DNA of 64,000 bases from UBA7239 sp964509075 (GTDB lineage: Bacteria > Pseudomonadota > Gammaproteobacteria > Pseudomonadales > UBA7239). The stretch is from the NCBI GenBank assembly GCA_964509075.1, contig CAZDWC010000011.1, positions 15,374 through 79,373 of the forward strand. Reading direction: 5' to 3'. Shown piece after piece: positions 1-9,826 of this stretch; position 1 is the first letter of the stretch, and each line of letters begins with the position of its first letter. The translations under genes and the position numbers were made by a program. The notes beneath the pieces are model-generated. The model made no database searches and was not told where the DNA came from. It saw only the letters and a program-made list of their open reading frames with translations.

Positions 1-361
1 GCAGCTGGCGAAACTTGGCCTCGCCACCCGCGACAATCGCGCAATCGATTTCACCGCGCGCAATGCGCGCACAGGCATCGCCGATCAATGTCTGTTGCAG
101 GATGCCAATTTCGGCGAACACACTGACTGCATTCTCTGCACCAATGGCACTGGCAATCAACCGTGCCGGATCACTGTACTGCCAAAGCCCTTTCGGCACA
201 TAGATGCGCTGCACATGCTTGAGAATGTCGATATTGCCGGCATCAAGCGCTGCCGCCTGCACGGCATCCACCATCAATGCCACCGGTTCGCGAGCTTTAG
301 TCAAATCCGTTTCGCGCTGCTGTACGGCAGCGCAACCTGCCAGCAGGGGAATTGCCATCAT
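1..361 (-). CDS. acetyl-CoA acetyltransferase (thiolase superfamily), N-terminal part, cut by window edge
   Basis: The minus strand stays open from an ATG at 361 to the window edge, giving the first 120 residues. They resemble the N-terminus of SCP-x-like thiolases annotated as acetyl-CoA acetyltransferase: an EPVALMVDA helix, VPKGLWQYSDPARL, then TLIGDACARI and IVAGGEAKF, the segment around the start of the thiolase nucleophile fold. The active-site half lies outside the window. The start overlaps the stop of the upstream LLM oxidoreductase as ATGA, so the two are probably translated together. The likely role is thiolytic or condensing chemistry on acyl-CoAs; the substrate is unknown. A second in-frame ATG at 358 is an alternative start. 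Confidence 0.7.
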   Translation of the reverse strand, partial: MMAIPLLAGCAAVQQRETDLTKAREPVALMVDAVQAAALDAGNIDILKHVQRIYVPKGLWQYSDPARLIASAIGAENAVSVFAEIGILQQTLIGDACARIARGEIDCAIVAGGEAKFRQL

Positions 362-1365
362 TGTTGCAAGGCCCTGATAATCTGTTTCTGCAAATCCACG
401 TCCTGCATTTCGATGGTGCACATCCAGTGATCCAGCAAATCACCATAATGTTGCTGCAGTAATGCTGCAACCTGTTGCGGCTGTTCGCAAACCACGGCCA
501 GCGTGTGCAATATCTCGTCACTGATCCGCGCCGTCATCTCATCCCACAAACCTTTCTTGGACAGCGCATTCAACTCATCCTGCAAATCGCCCCAGCCGTG
601 AAAATCCAGCACGGCGCGATACGCCGGTGTTGAACCGTAAAATGCCAACTGCTTGCGCGTCGCTTCACGCGAAGCGACGAAAGCCGCTTCCGTTTCGCCG
701 CTCACCACCATCACCGGGCAGACGATTTCAAACTCCTGTCGCGCCCGGCCAGATTTCTGCAAACCGCGCTCAATGGCCGGCAAGGTGACCGCGCGCATGT
801 ATTGCGGCGAGGTAAAACCGTGGGCAATAAAACCATCCGCGACTTCACCAGCCACTTCCGTCATCTGCGGGCCGACACCTCCCATGCGCACACGCGGAGC
901 GCCAAACTTTGCCTGCGGCGGCGTGAACATCGGCGTCATCAACGTGTGCTGGTAAAACTCTCCACGAAAATCGAGTTTTTTTCCTTCGTACCAGCATGCC
1001 CAGATGGCGCGCATGGCGAGCACGAATTCGCGCATGCGCGCCGCCGGGCTGCTCCAGGGCATGGAAAAACGTTTGGTGATGTGAGCCTCGATCTGCGAGC
1101 CGATCCCCAATACAAAACGGCCGCCACTGTACTGTTGCAAATCGTGCGCGATATTGGCCAGCGTCATCGGGTTGCGCGCCAACGCCACGGCAATCGCTGT
1201 AAACAATTCGATTTGCTTGCTGTGTTCCGCTCCGAGTAACAGCGGAAAAAACGGATCATTATGAATTTCGGCCGTATAAGCCGCATCGTAACCCGCAGCC
1301 TCAAGTGCTGCGATGCGCACAGGCGCATCGCGCAGGCCACCAAACAATCCCGCCGAGACTCGCAT
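358..1365 (-). CDS. LLM-class F420-dependent oxidoreductase family protein
   Basis: A 335-residue TIM-barrel protein of the luciferase-like monooxygenase class, closest by eye to the F420-dependent subfamily that carries GSQIEAHITKRFSMPW (about residues 95-110). An in-frame TTG at 1371 precedes it, but the ATG at 1365 has a GGAG six bases upstream and is preferred. It overlaps the following thiolase by ATGA. Such proteins oxidise or reduce CoA-linked, terpenoid or steroid intermediates using F420H2 or FMNH2. Whether this organism makes F420 cannot be told from the window. An FMN-dependent role is the main alternative. Confidence 0.75.
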   Translation of the reverse strand: MRVSAGLFGGLRDAPVRIAALEAAGYDAAYTAEIHNDPFFPLLLGAEHSKQIELFTAIAVALARNPMTLANIAHDLQQYSGGRFVLGIGSQIEAHITKRFSMPWSSPAARMREFVLAMRAIWACWYEGKKLDFRGEFYQHTLMTPMFTPPQAKFGAPRVRMGGVGPQMTEVAGEVADGFIAHGFTSPQYMRAVTLPAIERGLQKSGRARQEFEIVCPVMVVSGETEAAFVASREATRKQLAFYGSTPAYRAVLDFHGWGDLQDELNALSKKGLWDEMTARISDEILHTLAVVCEQPQQVAALLQQHYGDLLDHWMCTIEMQDVDLQKQIIRALQQ

Positions 1366-1385
1366 ATTCAACTCCGGAACATTAA

Positions 1386-2069
1386 TTACTGGTAATCGTC
1401 GCTGACAGCCGGCCCCTGATAGTCCTTGTCGACATACAGGAAAGACATCATGTGCCGGCGATTGCCCGCATATGGCACGGCATGCCAGGCGCGCGCATCA
1501 AACACGACAACATCGCCAGGCCTTGTGGGCAACTCAACGCAAGGCACATCGGTGATGGAAAGCCCGATGGATTCTTCAGGCGTCTTGATCAACTTCTTGA
1601 GTTTCTTGACGTACTTGTCAGTGTGATGCTGACTGCCGGGAATGATGCGAAACGCATCTTCACCTGCACGCATCTCGTCGAAATAAAAAATGATCTTGAC
1701 GTTGCCGCAGTTGTAGGGAAGACCGGTGATATCGGTATGCCAGCGCGTGCCGCAATCATAGACATTGCCGTCGCTGCCCAACAGGCGGAATGGCTCGCCG
1801 ACCAGCTCGCCGACAATACCTGCCAGCGCTTCACTGTTGGCCAGTGCATGCATGTAGGGGCTTTTTTCGGTAATCATCGGCATGATCTGGCGCGGACGGT
1901 TGTGATGTACTACATGATCCCACGGCATGACCTGATCGGCATATTGCAGGAACACGCGATCAAATTCCGCACGGATCTCGTCGATGTCGTCAACAAATAA
2001 TCCTGGAAAGCTGAGATAGCCCAGCAAGTCAAACCGCGCTTTCTGTTGTTCTGTCAGTTTCATTTTCAT
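1386..2069 (-). CDS. phytanoyl-CoA dioxygenase (PhyH) family protein
   Basis: A 227-residue Fe(II)/2-oxoglutarate dioxygenase of the PhyH type. The iron-binding HxD is His111-Thr-Asp113 (WHTDI). The distal His is probably His196 (AWHAVPYAGNRR), and Arg205 is placed to bind 2-oxoglutarate. The open frame extends to 2189, but the ATG at 2069 overlaps the stop of the upstream phosphopantetheinyl transferase as ATGA, so that start is chosen. These enzymes hydroxylate branched acyl-CoAs or small metabolites; the substrate here is unknown. The length is short for the family (usually 250-300) but both motif regions are present. Confidence 0.75.
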   Translation of the reverse strand: MKMKLTEQQKARFDLLGYLSFPGLFVDDIDEIRAEFDRVFLQYADQVMPWDHVVHHNRPRQIMPMITEKSPYMHALANSEALAGIVGELVGEPFRLLGSDGNVYDCGTRWHTDITGLPYNCGNVKIIFYFDEMRAGEDAFRIIPGSQHHTDKYVKKLKKLIKTPEESIGLSITDVPCVELPTRPGDVVVFDARAWHAVPYAGNRRHMMSFLYVDKDYQGPAVSDDYQ

Positions 2070-2818
2070 GCGGCAGGGATAACCGGAAAAGTGGCAAGCT
2101 CGCAACATGCGCCCTGCTCCGGTTGCCACAACCAGAAACGGCAGCGCGTCGCCGTGTCGGCAACAGTTTCGCAGCTTGGCCAGCAGCATGCCAGCGCCAG
2201 ATGCTGATCACCATCAAACTGCCAGTGACAAAACTGCCAGCGCTGCTCAGCGGGAAGATCAAATCCAGCACGGATACTCGCTCCGTCAAGACTGAACGCG
2301 ATATCGTGCAGGCTGGCACCATTGAGCGTCTCGCCGCGCGCCTTGATCCAGGCCTCCTTGAGCGTCCAGCGAGTAAAGAATTGCTGACGACGCAGCGTAT
2401 CGCTCTCGCACTGAGCCAGTGCAGCCTGCTCCAGGGGATGGAAATAACGCTCACTGATGTCATCAATCCGGTTGCGGCGCGCGCTGCTGTCGATATCCAC
2501 ACCCAGATCACTGGCTTGCGCCACGGCACAGACTATCCAGCGCGAACCATGACTCAGGTTGAAAGCCGGCGCGTCGGCGAGTGTCGGCTTGCCCGCTGCC
2601 GTGCGGTCAAATTGCAGGGAGCCCGCACTGCGGCCTGTGTAATGCGCAAGGCACTGGCGCAAGAGCACACGGCCAACCAGCCACTCCACCCTGCGCCGCT
2701 CGCTCAGCATGGTACCGACCTGCTCGCATTCCGCCGGTGTCGCTAACGCCAGACAATGCAAGGGCAATGCGTCAGGGCGCCGTGTGAGCCAGACATGGAT
2801 TTCGTTGGCAGGAAGCAT
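2066..2818 (-). CDS. 4'-phosphopantetheinyl transferase (Sfp/AcpT type)
   Basis: A 250-residue protein with both Sfp-family motifs. DLGVDID (Asp108 and Asp110) coordinates Mg2+ and CoA, and WTLKEAWIKARGE (Lys154, Glu155) carries the catalytic Glu-Lys pair. An FNLSH motif at about 87-91 is also typical. It transfers phosphopantetheine from CoA to carrier-protein serines, activating PKS, NRPS or fatty-acid ACP domains. No carrier protein is encoded nearby. It is the first gene of a minus-strand group overlapping the PhyH-like gene by 4 bp. The 135 bp to the divergent diaA gene must hold promoters for both directions. Confidence 0.85.
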   Translation of the reverse strand: MLPANEIHVWLTRRPDALPLHCLALATPAECEQVGTMLSERRRVEWLVGRVLLRQCLAHYTGRSAGSLQFDRTAAGKPTLADAPAFNLSHGSRWIVCAVAQASDLGVDIDSSARRNRIDDISERYFHPLEQAALAQCESDTLRRQQFFTRWTLKEAWIKARGETLNGASLHDIAFSLDGASIRAGFDLPAEQRWQFCHWQFDGDQHLALACCWPSCETVADTATRCRFWLWQPEQGACCELATFPVIPAA

Positions 2819-2953
2819 GATCGTATTCCACTCGGGGACTCAAGCATTCTAACCGCCCTGTCACAGGTGACGGCTACGATTTTGCCTGTCGCACTTGCCG
2901 TCACCTGCCTTCTGGATAATCATGCCGCCACCTTGTCATGTGCGCTGGTTGCC

Positions 2954-3544
2954 ATGGAATATGAAACACTGGTCGAACGCCTGTTCCAGAACAGCATCGC
3001 CGCCAAGATTGATTGTGTAGAAGTCGTTACCCCCGCGCTGATCCGCGCAGGATTCGCCTTGTCTCAATCCCTGCTCGGTGATCGCAAACTCCTGGTCTGC
3101 GGCAATGGTGGTTCTTCACTGAACGCGCAATATTTTGCGACCACCTTGCTCAATCAGGGGGAACGCGAACGGCCCGGCCTGCCCGCCATCATGCTCGACA
3201 ACAGCAGCGCGACACTGACCGGCATAGAGCACGATTACGGTATCAACGACGCCTTTGCTCGACAGATACGTGCACTAGGCCAGGCCGGGGACACTCTGGT
3301 CATGTTCACGCGCACCGGCATTCCCGCCAACCTGCTCAATGCTGTCACCGCTGCTCATGAACGCGGCATGCGTATTGTGGCCATTACCGCACAGGACGGC
3401 GGACACCTGCCGGTGCTGCTGGATGCTGACGACATTGAGATACGCGCGCCACTGACATCGCGCTTTCGTATATATGAAATGCATTTGCTGCTATCTTTCG
3501 CGCTGTGTGAACTGATTGAATTCCAGTTGTTTGGAGGAGAATAA
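2954..3544 (+). CDS. diaA: SIS-domain protein, DiaA-like (phosphoheptose isomerase family)
   Basis: A 196-residue SIS-domain protein with the GmhA/DiaA signature CGNGGSSLNAQYFA at about 53-66. The frame is open from 2756, but MEYETLVERLF at 2954 matches the usual DiaA N-terminus. In E. coli DiaA binds DnaA and times replication initiation, while the paralogue GmhA makes heptose precursors. The next gene is the BON-domain lipoprotein DolP, 2 bp away, and that pairing (diaA-dolP) is the conserved context, so DiaA is preferred over GmhA. The usual upstream genes lpoA and yraN are not present here. Confidence 0.75.
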   Translation: MEYETLVERLFQNSIAAKIDCVEVVTPALIRAGFALSQSLLGDRKLLVCGNGGSSLNAQYFATTLLNQGERERPGLPAIMLDNSSATLTGIEHDYGINDAFARQIRALGQAGDTLVMFTRTGIPANLLNAVTAAHERGMRIVAITAQDGGHLPVLLDADDIEIRAPLTSRFRIYEMHLLLSFALCELIEFQLFGGE

Positions 3545-3546
3545 CC

Positions 3547-4110
3547 ATGCGCCTGCCAACTATTTTTTGCACTGTTCTGCTGACCTGCGCCTGCGCGCCC
3601 GTGATGGATGCCGCCAGCACCGGCCCCATCAAGCAGAACCCGACCGAGCGCACGTTCGGCAGCGCAATCGATGACGAAAGCATTGAGAACATCACATCCG
3701 TCAATATCAACAAAGCCAGCAACGAATTGCGCAGCGCGCATATCAATGTCGTCAGCTACAACGGCGTGGTATTACTGGTGGGCCAAGCTCCTTCCGACAG
3801 CGCACGCAGTCGCGCTGCCAACATCGCCGCCAACGTACAGCGTGTACGTCAAGTACAGAATGCGATCACCGTCGAGCCGAATGTATCACTGGCCGTACGC
3901 AGTTATGACACCCTGCTCACCACCAAGATCAAGAGCAAATTTGCGCTCGACAACGAGGTCAAGGGCAAAAACATCAAGATCATTACCGAAAACGGCGTGG
4001 TGTACCTGATGGGCCTGGTCTCGCAACAACAAGCTGATCGCGCAGCATCACTGGCACAAAAGACTGATGGCGCACAGCGCATCGTCAAGGCGTTTGAATA
4101 CATTGACTGA
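3547..4110 (+). CDS. dolP: BON-domain outer-membrane lipoprotein DolP (YraP)
   Basis: A 187-residue secreted protein. The N-terminus MRLPTIFCTVLLTCAC is a signal peptide with a Cys for lipidation; which of the two cysteines is used is unclear because the lipobox is atypical. Two BON domains follow (about 50-115 and 120-187), each with the VVLLVGQ / VVYLMGLV glycine strand. DolP binds anionic phospholipid at division sites and supports outer-membrane integrity and BAM function. It starts 2 bp after diaA and is clearly in the same operon. Confidence 0.85.
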   Translation: MRLPTIFCTVLLTCACAPVMDAASTGPIKQNPTERTFGSAIDDESIENITSVNINKASNELRSAHINVVSYNGVVLLVGQAPSDSARSRAANIAANVQRVRQVQNAITVEPNVSLAVRSYDTLLTTKIKSKFALDNEVKGKNIKIITENGVVYLMGLVSQQQADRAASLAQKTDGAQRIVKAFEYID

Positions 4111-4219
4111 ACAGTTGCACATCCCGCTATATTTCTGATGGGGCCTCTTGGCGCTTTTCGTTACACTCGTGCCTTTCGCAGATTAACTTTCTTATCGCCC
4201 ACTTCCCGCCGAGGCCCAC

Positions 4220-5863
4220 ATGGATTTCAACGTCGCCAGCATTTTTGAACGCGTCGCACACAATGTTCCCGATCGCGAAGCCATTATCTGCGGCAGCGAG
4301 CGCCTGAGCTACGGCGAGTTCGACAAACGCGCCAACCGGCTCGCCCGCTACCTGCAGCAGCTCGGTATCGGCAAGGGCGACCACGTCGCCATCTACGCCT
4401 ACAACCGCCTGGAATGGGTGGAAGCCATGCTGGCCTGCTACAAGCTGTCGGCAGTGCCCGTCAACATCAACTACCGCTACGTCGAGGAAGAGCTGCTGTA
4501 TCTGCTCACCGACGCCGACATCAAGGCCATTGTCTTCGAACGCCAGTTCGGCCCGCTGCTGTCAGCGATCAAGGGTCGGTTGCCGGCGCTGCAGCATTAC
4601 ATCGCCATCGAGGACGGCAGCGAAGCCGCACTGGAAGGCTTGCACGCTGCCGAATACCACACAGTGCTGGCGCAGCAATCCGATGCGCCGCTGGCCGTCG
4701 AGCGCAGTGGCGATGACCATTACGTGCTCTACACCGGCGGCACCACAGGTATGCCCAAAGGTGTGGTCTGGCGCCAGGAAGACGTGATCATGGCGCTGGG
4801 CGGCGGGCTGGACATGGCCACCGGCCAACCGCTGGCGTCTGCCGAAATCATGGCCGACCGCTGCATCCAGCCCAACGCCTTTGCCATGCGTTCGCTGCAG
4901 CTGGCGCCGCTGATGCACGGCGCGGCGCAATGGGGTCTGTTGCGCGCACTGTTCGAAGGCGGCACGGTGATCTTCACCGATCGCAAGTCCTTTGACGCCG
5001 ACCATGTCTGGCAGACCGTCGGCAACGAGAAAGCCAATGTGATGCTGATCACCGGTGACGCCATGGCGCGACCGCTGATGGATGCACTGATTGCCCGCGA
5101 AGCTGGCGGCGAGCCTTACGACCTGTCGTCGATGTTTGTGGTGGCCAGTTCGGCAGCAATTTTCTCGCCGTCACTGAAAGATGCCTTTACGGAGAAGCTG
5201 CCGAACGTGCTGATCATGGACAACATCGGCGCCTCGGAAGTCGGATACTGCGGCGCAGCCGTGCACAGCAAGGGCGGCGCCGACAAGGACGCCGGCGGGC
5301 CGCGCGTGCAACCGGGGCCGGACACCGTATTGCTGGATGACGATTTCAAATTGATCCCGATGGGAAGCGGCCAGGAAGGCTGGCTGGCGCGCGGTGGCAA
5401 TATCCCGCTCGCCTATTACAAGGACGAGGAAAAAACCCGCAAGACCTACATCACCGCCTCCGATGGCCGCCGCTACGCCATCCCAGGCGACCGCGCCCGC
5501 GCCAATGCCGACGGCACCATCACCCTGCTCGGTCGCGGCTCCGGCTGCATCAATTCCGGCGGTGAGAAAATCTTCCCGGAGGAAGTGGAAGGTGCCATCA
5601 AGGCACATCCCGCCGTGGTCGACACCCTGGTGGTCGGCACACCGGACGAGCGCTTCGGCAGCTGCGTTACCGCACTGGTTCATGTGCGCCCGGGCTTTGC
5701 CGAGCCGACGCTGGAATCCATCCAGGAAGCCTGCAGTAACCAGATCGCGCGCTACAAGCTGCCGCGCCGCGTATTTTTTGTCGATGGCATTGCCCGCTCA
5801 CCCAGCGGTAAACCCGATTACAAATGGGCGAAGGAAGAAGCGCTGCGCCAGCTGTCGGCCTGA
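4220..5863 (+). CDS. AMP-forming acyl-CoA synthetase, FadD19-like
   Basis: A 547-residue ANL-superfamily ligase. The P-loop YTGGTTGMPKGVVWRQ is at 171-186, the adenylate motif GRGSGCINSGGEKIFPEEVE is near 437-456, and the C-terminal PSGKPDYKW holds the catalytic Lys. It activates a carboxylic acid as acyl-AMP and transfers it to CoA. The GVVWRQED extension of the P-loop resembles actinobacterial FadD17/FadD19 ligases acting on steroid side chains or branched acids; this assignment is from memory. A second ligase lies at 16.4 kb. A strong hairpin terminator follows. Confidence 0.8.
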   Translation: MDFNVASIFERVAHNVPDREAIICGSERLSYGEFDKRANRLARYLQQLGIGKGDHVAIYAYNRLEWVEAMLACYKLSAVPVNINYRYVEEELLYLLTDADIKAIVFERQFGPLLSAIKGRLPALQHYIAIEDGSEAALEGLHAAEYHTVLAQQSDAPLAVERSGDDHYVLYTGGTTGMPKGVVWRQEDVIMALGGGLDMATGQPLASAEIMADRCIQPNAFAMRSLQLAPLMHGAAQWGLLRALFEGGTVIFTDRKSFDADHVWQTVGNEKANVMLITGDAMARPLMDALIAREAGGEPYDLSSMFVVASSAAIFSPSLKDAFTEKLPNVLIMDNIGASEVGYCGAAVHSKGGADKDAGGPRVQPGPDTVLLDDDFKLIPMGSGQEGWLARGGNIPLAYYKDEEKTRKTYITASDGRRYAIPGDRARANADGTITLLGRGSGCINSGGEKIFPEEVEGAIKAHPAVVDTLVVGTPDERFGSCVTALVHVRPGFAEPTLESIQEACSNQIARYKLPRRVFFVDGIARSPSGKPDYKWAKEEALRQLSA

Positions 5864-5892
5864 TTCCCCAACAGCGAAAGATGTATACTGCC

Positions 5893-5922
5893 GGCCCGCT
5901 GCCATTGCAGCGGGCCATTTTT
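5893..5922 (+). terminator. rho-independent terminator after the acyl-CoA synthetase
   Basis: A perfect 9-bp stem, GGCCCGCTG (5893-5901) with CAGCGGGCC (5908-5916), around a 6-nt loop is followed by a short T run (ATTTTTC). It lies 30 bp past the synthetase stop and before the rhodanese-grxC-secB group. Confidence 0.85.
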
Positions 5923-5971
5923 CACGCTGACCGACTTTCACTGACCCACTTTCACTGACTCAAAAAACGAC

Positions 5972-6382
5972 ATGACCAACTTCCTGATTTTTCTCGGCGA
6001 ACAATGGCTGCTGGTGTCAGCCCTGCTGGCACTTGTCGGCCTGTTCATGTGGACGGAAAACCGCCGCGCCGGCGACAGCATTTCTGTCCACCAGCTGACA
6101 GCACAGGTCAATGGCGCCAACGCACTGGTCGTCGACTTGCGCGAGCCAAAAGAGTTTCGCGAAGGCCATATCGTCGATGCGCTCAATATCCCGTTTGCCA
6201 AACTCGCCGACAGGATGAGCGAGCTGGACAAGACTCGTCCGCTGGTGCTGGTCGACAAGATTGGGCAGCACAGCGCCTCCGCCGGCCGCAACCTGAAACA
6301 GGCCGGCTTCCAGGTCAGCCGTCTCACCGGCGGCATGAGCGAATGGACTGGTGCCAACTTGCCGGTAGTCAAAGGTGGCTGA
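5972..6382 (+). CDS. membrane-anchored rhodanese-like protein (YibN type) lacking the catalytic Cys
   Basis: A 136-residue protein with one N-terminal membrane helix (about 10-28, WLLVSALLALVGLFMW) and a rhodanese fold (VVDLREPKEFREGHI, then LTGGMSEW). In active members the loop reads C-x-x-G-x-x-S. Here it is VDKIGQHS, with Asp in place of the catalytic Cys, so sulfur transfer by the usual persulfide is unlikely. Its neighbours grxC and secB match the E. coli yibN-grxC-secB order. It overlaps grxC by 8 bp. Confidence 0.85.
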   Translation: MTNFLIFLGEQWLLVSALLALVGLFMWTENRRAGDSISVHQLTAQVNGANALVVDLREPKEFREGHIVDALNIPFAKLADRMSELDKTRPLVLVDKIGQHSASAGRNLKQAGFQVSRLTGGMSEWTGANLPVVKGG

Positions 6383-6629
6383 GGTTGTCATCTATTCGTC
6401 GGACTGGTGCCCTTACTGCAGGCGAGCCAAGCACCTGCTCGGCAGCAAGGGAGTCAGCTTCAACGAGATCCGTGTCGACAACCGCGCCGACCTGCGCGCC
6501 GAGATGATTGCGCGCAGCGGACGCAACACCGTGCCGCAGATCTGGATCAACCAGCGTCACATCGGCGGCTGCGATGATCTCTACGCACTGGAACAAAGGG
6601 GCGAGCTGGATACCCTGCTCGCCGGATGA
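6375..6629 (+). CDS. grxC: glutaredoxin 3
   Basis: An 84-residue glutaredoxin with the dithiol site CPYC at residues 12-15 (SSDWCPYCRRAK), the TVPQIWI cis-proline segment and the GGCDDL glutathione-binding turn. It reduces protein disulfides and glutathione mixed disulfides in the cytoplasm. It starts with GTG inside the end of the rhodanese-like gene (8-bp overlap) and precedes secB, the conserved yibN-grxC-secB arrangement. Confidence 0.95.
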   Translation: MAEVVIYSSDWCPYCRRAKHLLGSKGVSFNEIRVDNRADLRAEMIARSGRNTVPQIWINQRHIGGCDDLYALEQRGELDTLLAG

Positions 6630-6660
6630 AACAGCACAATCCCCAGGAGTGACTTTGATT

Positions 6661-7116
6661 ATGTCTGAACAGCCGGAACAGCAATTTGGCATGCAACGCC
6701 TATACGTCAAGGACGTATCCTTTGAGCTGCCACAAGGCGCCGCCATCTTTGGCAAGCAGTGGAAACCCAGCGTGCATCAGGAAATGGCGACCACCACCAC
6801 CGCCATGCCGGAAGATCGCTATGAAGTCGTGCTGACTATCACCGTCACCGGCAAGATCGACGACCAGCCGGCGTTTCTGGTGGAAGTGCAGCAGGCAGGC
6901 ATTTTTCTGGTGAAAGGTCTCACCGAAGAGCAGGTGCGTCAGGTCACCGGTGCTACCTGCCCGAACATTCTCTTCCCCTACGCCCGAGAAGTGGTCGACA
7001 ACCTGATGACACGCGGCACTCTGCCGCCACTGATGCTGCCGCCCATCAACTTTGACTCACTGTATCAACAGGCACTGGCCCAGCAGACGCAGCAGGCCGG
7101 CGGCACAGCGCACTGA
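6661..7116 (+). CDS. secB: protein-export chaperone SecB
   Basis: A 151-residue SecB. The recognisable core includes MQRLYVKDVSFELP, the YEVVLTITVTG strand, VEVQQAGIF and GTLPPLMLPPINFDSLY near the C-terminus. It forms a tetramer that keeps preproteins unfolded and hands them to SecA. An open frame extends upstream to 6508 but would run through grxC, and the ATG at 6661 gives the normal family length. It is the last gene of the rhodanese-grxC-secB group. Confidence 0.95.
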   Translation: MSEQPEQQFGMQRLYVKDVSFELPQGAAIFGKQWKPSVHQEMATTTTAMPEDRYEVVLTITVTGKIDDQPAFLVEVQQAGIFLVKGLTEEQVRQVTGATCPNILFPYAREVVDNLMTRGTLPPLMLPPINFDSLYQQALAQQTQQAGGTAH

Positions 7117-7204
7117 TTGTCCCTGTACATGGACTGCCGGCCAGCGCTGGCAGATTCACAGAGTAAATCTATGCTTGTTACAGGGATTAACCGGGTGACA
7201 AGCC

Positions 7205-8356
7205 ATGTGGATCAGCCGCCGGCGCTGGCAACAACTGCAAGCAGAACTGGCAGACAAGCACAATCGCCTGACAGAACTTGAGAGTTCGCTGCTCGCCACA
7301 GACGGTTTGAAACAGGAATCCGGCAGCGCCATGCTGAATTGTCTGCGTCAATCCGCCCATCTGGCCGGCCTTGGCGGCCTGTTCCTGCGCTTTGGCGAAT
7401 CGGTGAAAGGCATCCAGGCCACTACCCTGATCTCTGCGCAAGCCCTTAGCCAGGAAAACCAGAAACTGGCAGAAACCACCCAGCTGTTCCAGCAAACAGC
7501 CAGTCTGCTGCATGCCATGGCCGGCAAACTGGCCAATGCCGAACGCGAAGCGTTCAGCAGCCAGGCCGCCATCGCCCAACTCAGCAGCAGCAGCGCCGAT
7601 ATATCCAGTTATGCCAAAGTGATCAACGATGTCGCCTCACAGACCAACCTGCTGGCATTGAATGCAGCGATTGAAGCTGCGCGCGCCGGCGAGGCCGGCC
7701 GCGGCTTTGCTGTCGTGGCCGACGAAGTGCGCAATCTTGCCAGCAAGACCACGGAGTCCTCCTCCAGCATCCGGCAACTGGTCGACAAGATAGCCGCTGA
7801 CTCCGGTGCCGTGCGCAGCACCATGCAAACCTTGATCGAGGAGGTCAATACGGCAACCGCCACGGTTGGCAGCGTCGACAAGGTCATCGATTCGATTACC
7901 GAAATGGCCGGCAGCATGCAGGAGATCATTGCCGACACTACCCTGGGCGCCTTTCTGCGCACCGTACAACTCGATCATCTGGTGTGGAAACACCGGGTCT
8001 ACAGCACGATCTTCACCAATGGGCCAGTGCCGGAAGATCTCGCCAGCCATCACAGCTGTCGCCTCGGCAAGTGGTATGACGAAGGCGACGGCCGGCGGCA
8101 GTTCTCGCATCTGCCTGCATTCAAATTGCTCGATGGCCCGCATGCCACTGTGCACAACAGCGGCTTTGCCGCCATGCAGGCCTTTCACGCCGGCAACTGG
8201 AACACCATGTTCGAGCAACTCGGCAACATGGAAAATGCCAGTGAAGTGGTGATGGCCACCATCAGCCAGCTGGAAACGGAGGCTCGCGAAGATGCGCAGC
8301 GCCGCAAAGACATGGCGAAAAATGCATCCGGCGACAGCGTGGAGGTGTTCGGTTGA
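7205..8356 (+). CDS. soluble methyl-accepting chemotaxis protein with C-terminal CZB zinc-binding domain
   Basis: A 383-residue chemoreceptor without membrane segments. The N-terminus (about 1-30) is a charged coiled coil. The signalling hairpin tip is at about 138-185 (QTNLLALNAAIEAARAGEAGRGFAVVADEVR, split here as QTNLLALNAAIEAARAGE and GRGFAVVADEVR). The C-terminus is a CZB domain with its zinc ligands in LDHLVWKHRVY, HHSCRLGKWY and PHATVHNSG. CZB domains sense zinc or hypochlorite oxidation of the Cys-Zn site. The adaptation helices are short. It stands alone between secB and ntrC, and no che genes are in the window. Confidence 0.9.
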   Translation: MWISRRRWQQLQAELADKHNRLTELESSLLATDGLKQESGSAMLNCLRQSAHLAGLGGLFLRFGESVKGIQATTLISAQALSQENQKLAETTQLFQQTASLLHAMAGKLANAEREAFSSQAAIAQLSSSSADISSYAKVINDVASQTNLLALNAAIEAARAGEAGRGFAVVADEVRNLASKTTESSSSIRQLVDKIAADSGAVRSTMQTLIEEVNTATATVGSVDKVIDSITEMAGSMQEIIADTTLGAFLRTVQLDHLVWKHRVYSTIFTNGPVPEDLASHHSCRLGKWYDEGDGRRQFSHLPAFKLLDGPHATVHNSGFAAMQAFHAGNWNTMFEQLGNMENASEVVMATISQLETEAREDAQRRKDMAKNASGDSVEVFG

Positions 8357-8389
8357 TGACAGAGGCCCCGGGGTCAGACCTCCTTGACG

Positions 8390-9822
<1,433 letters not shown>

Positions 9823-9826
<4 letters not shown>

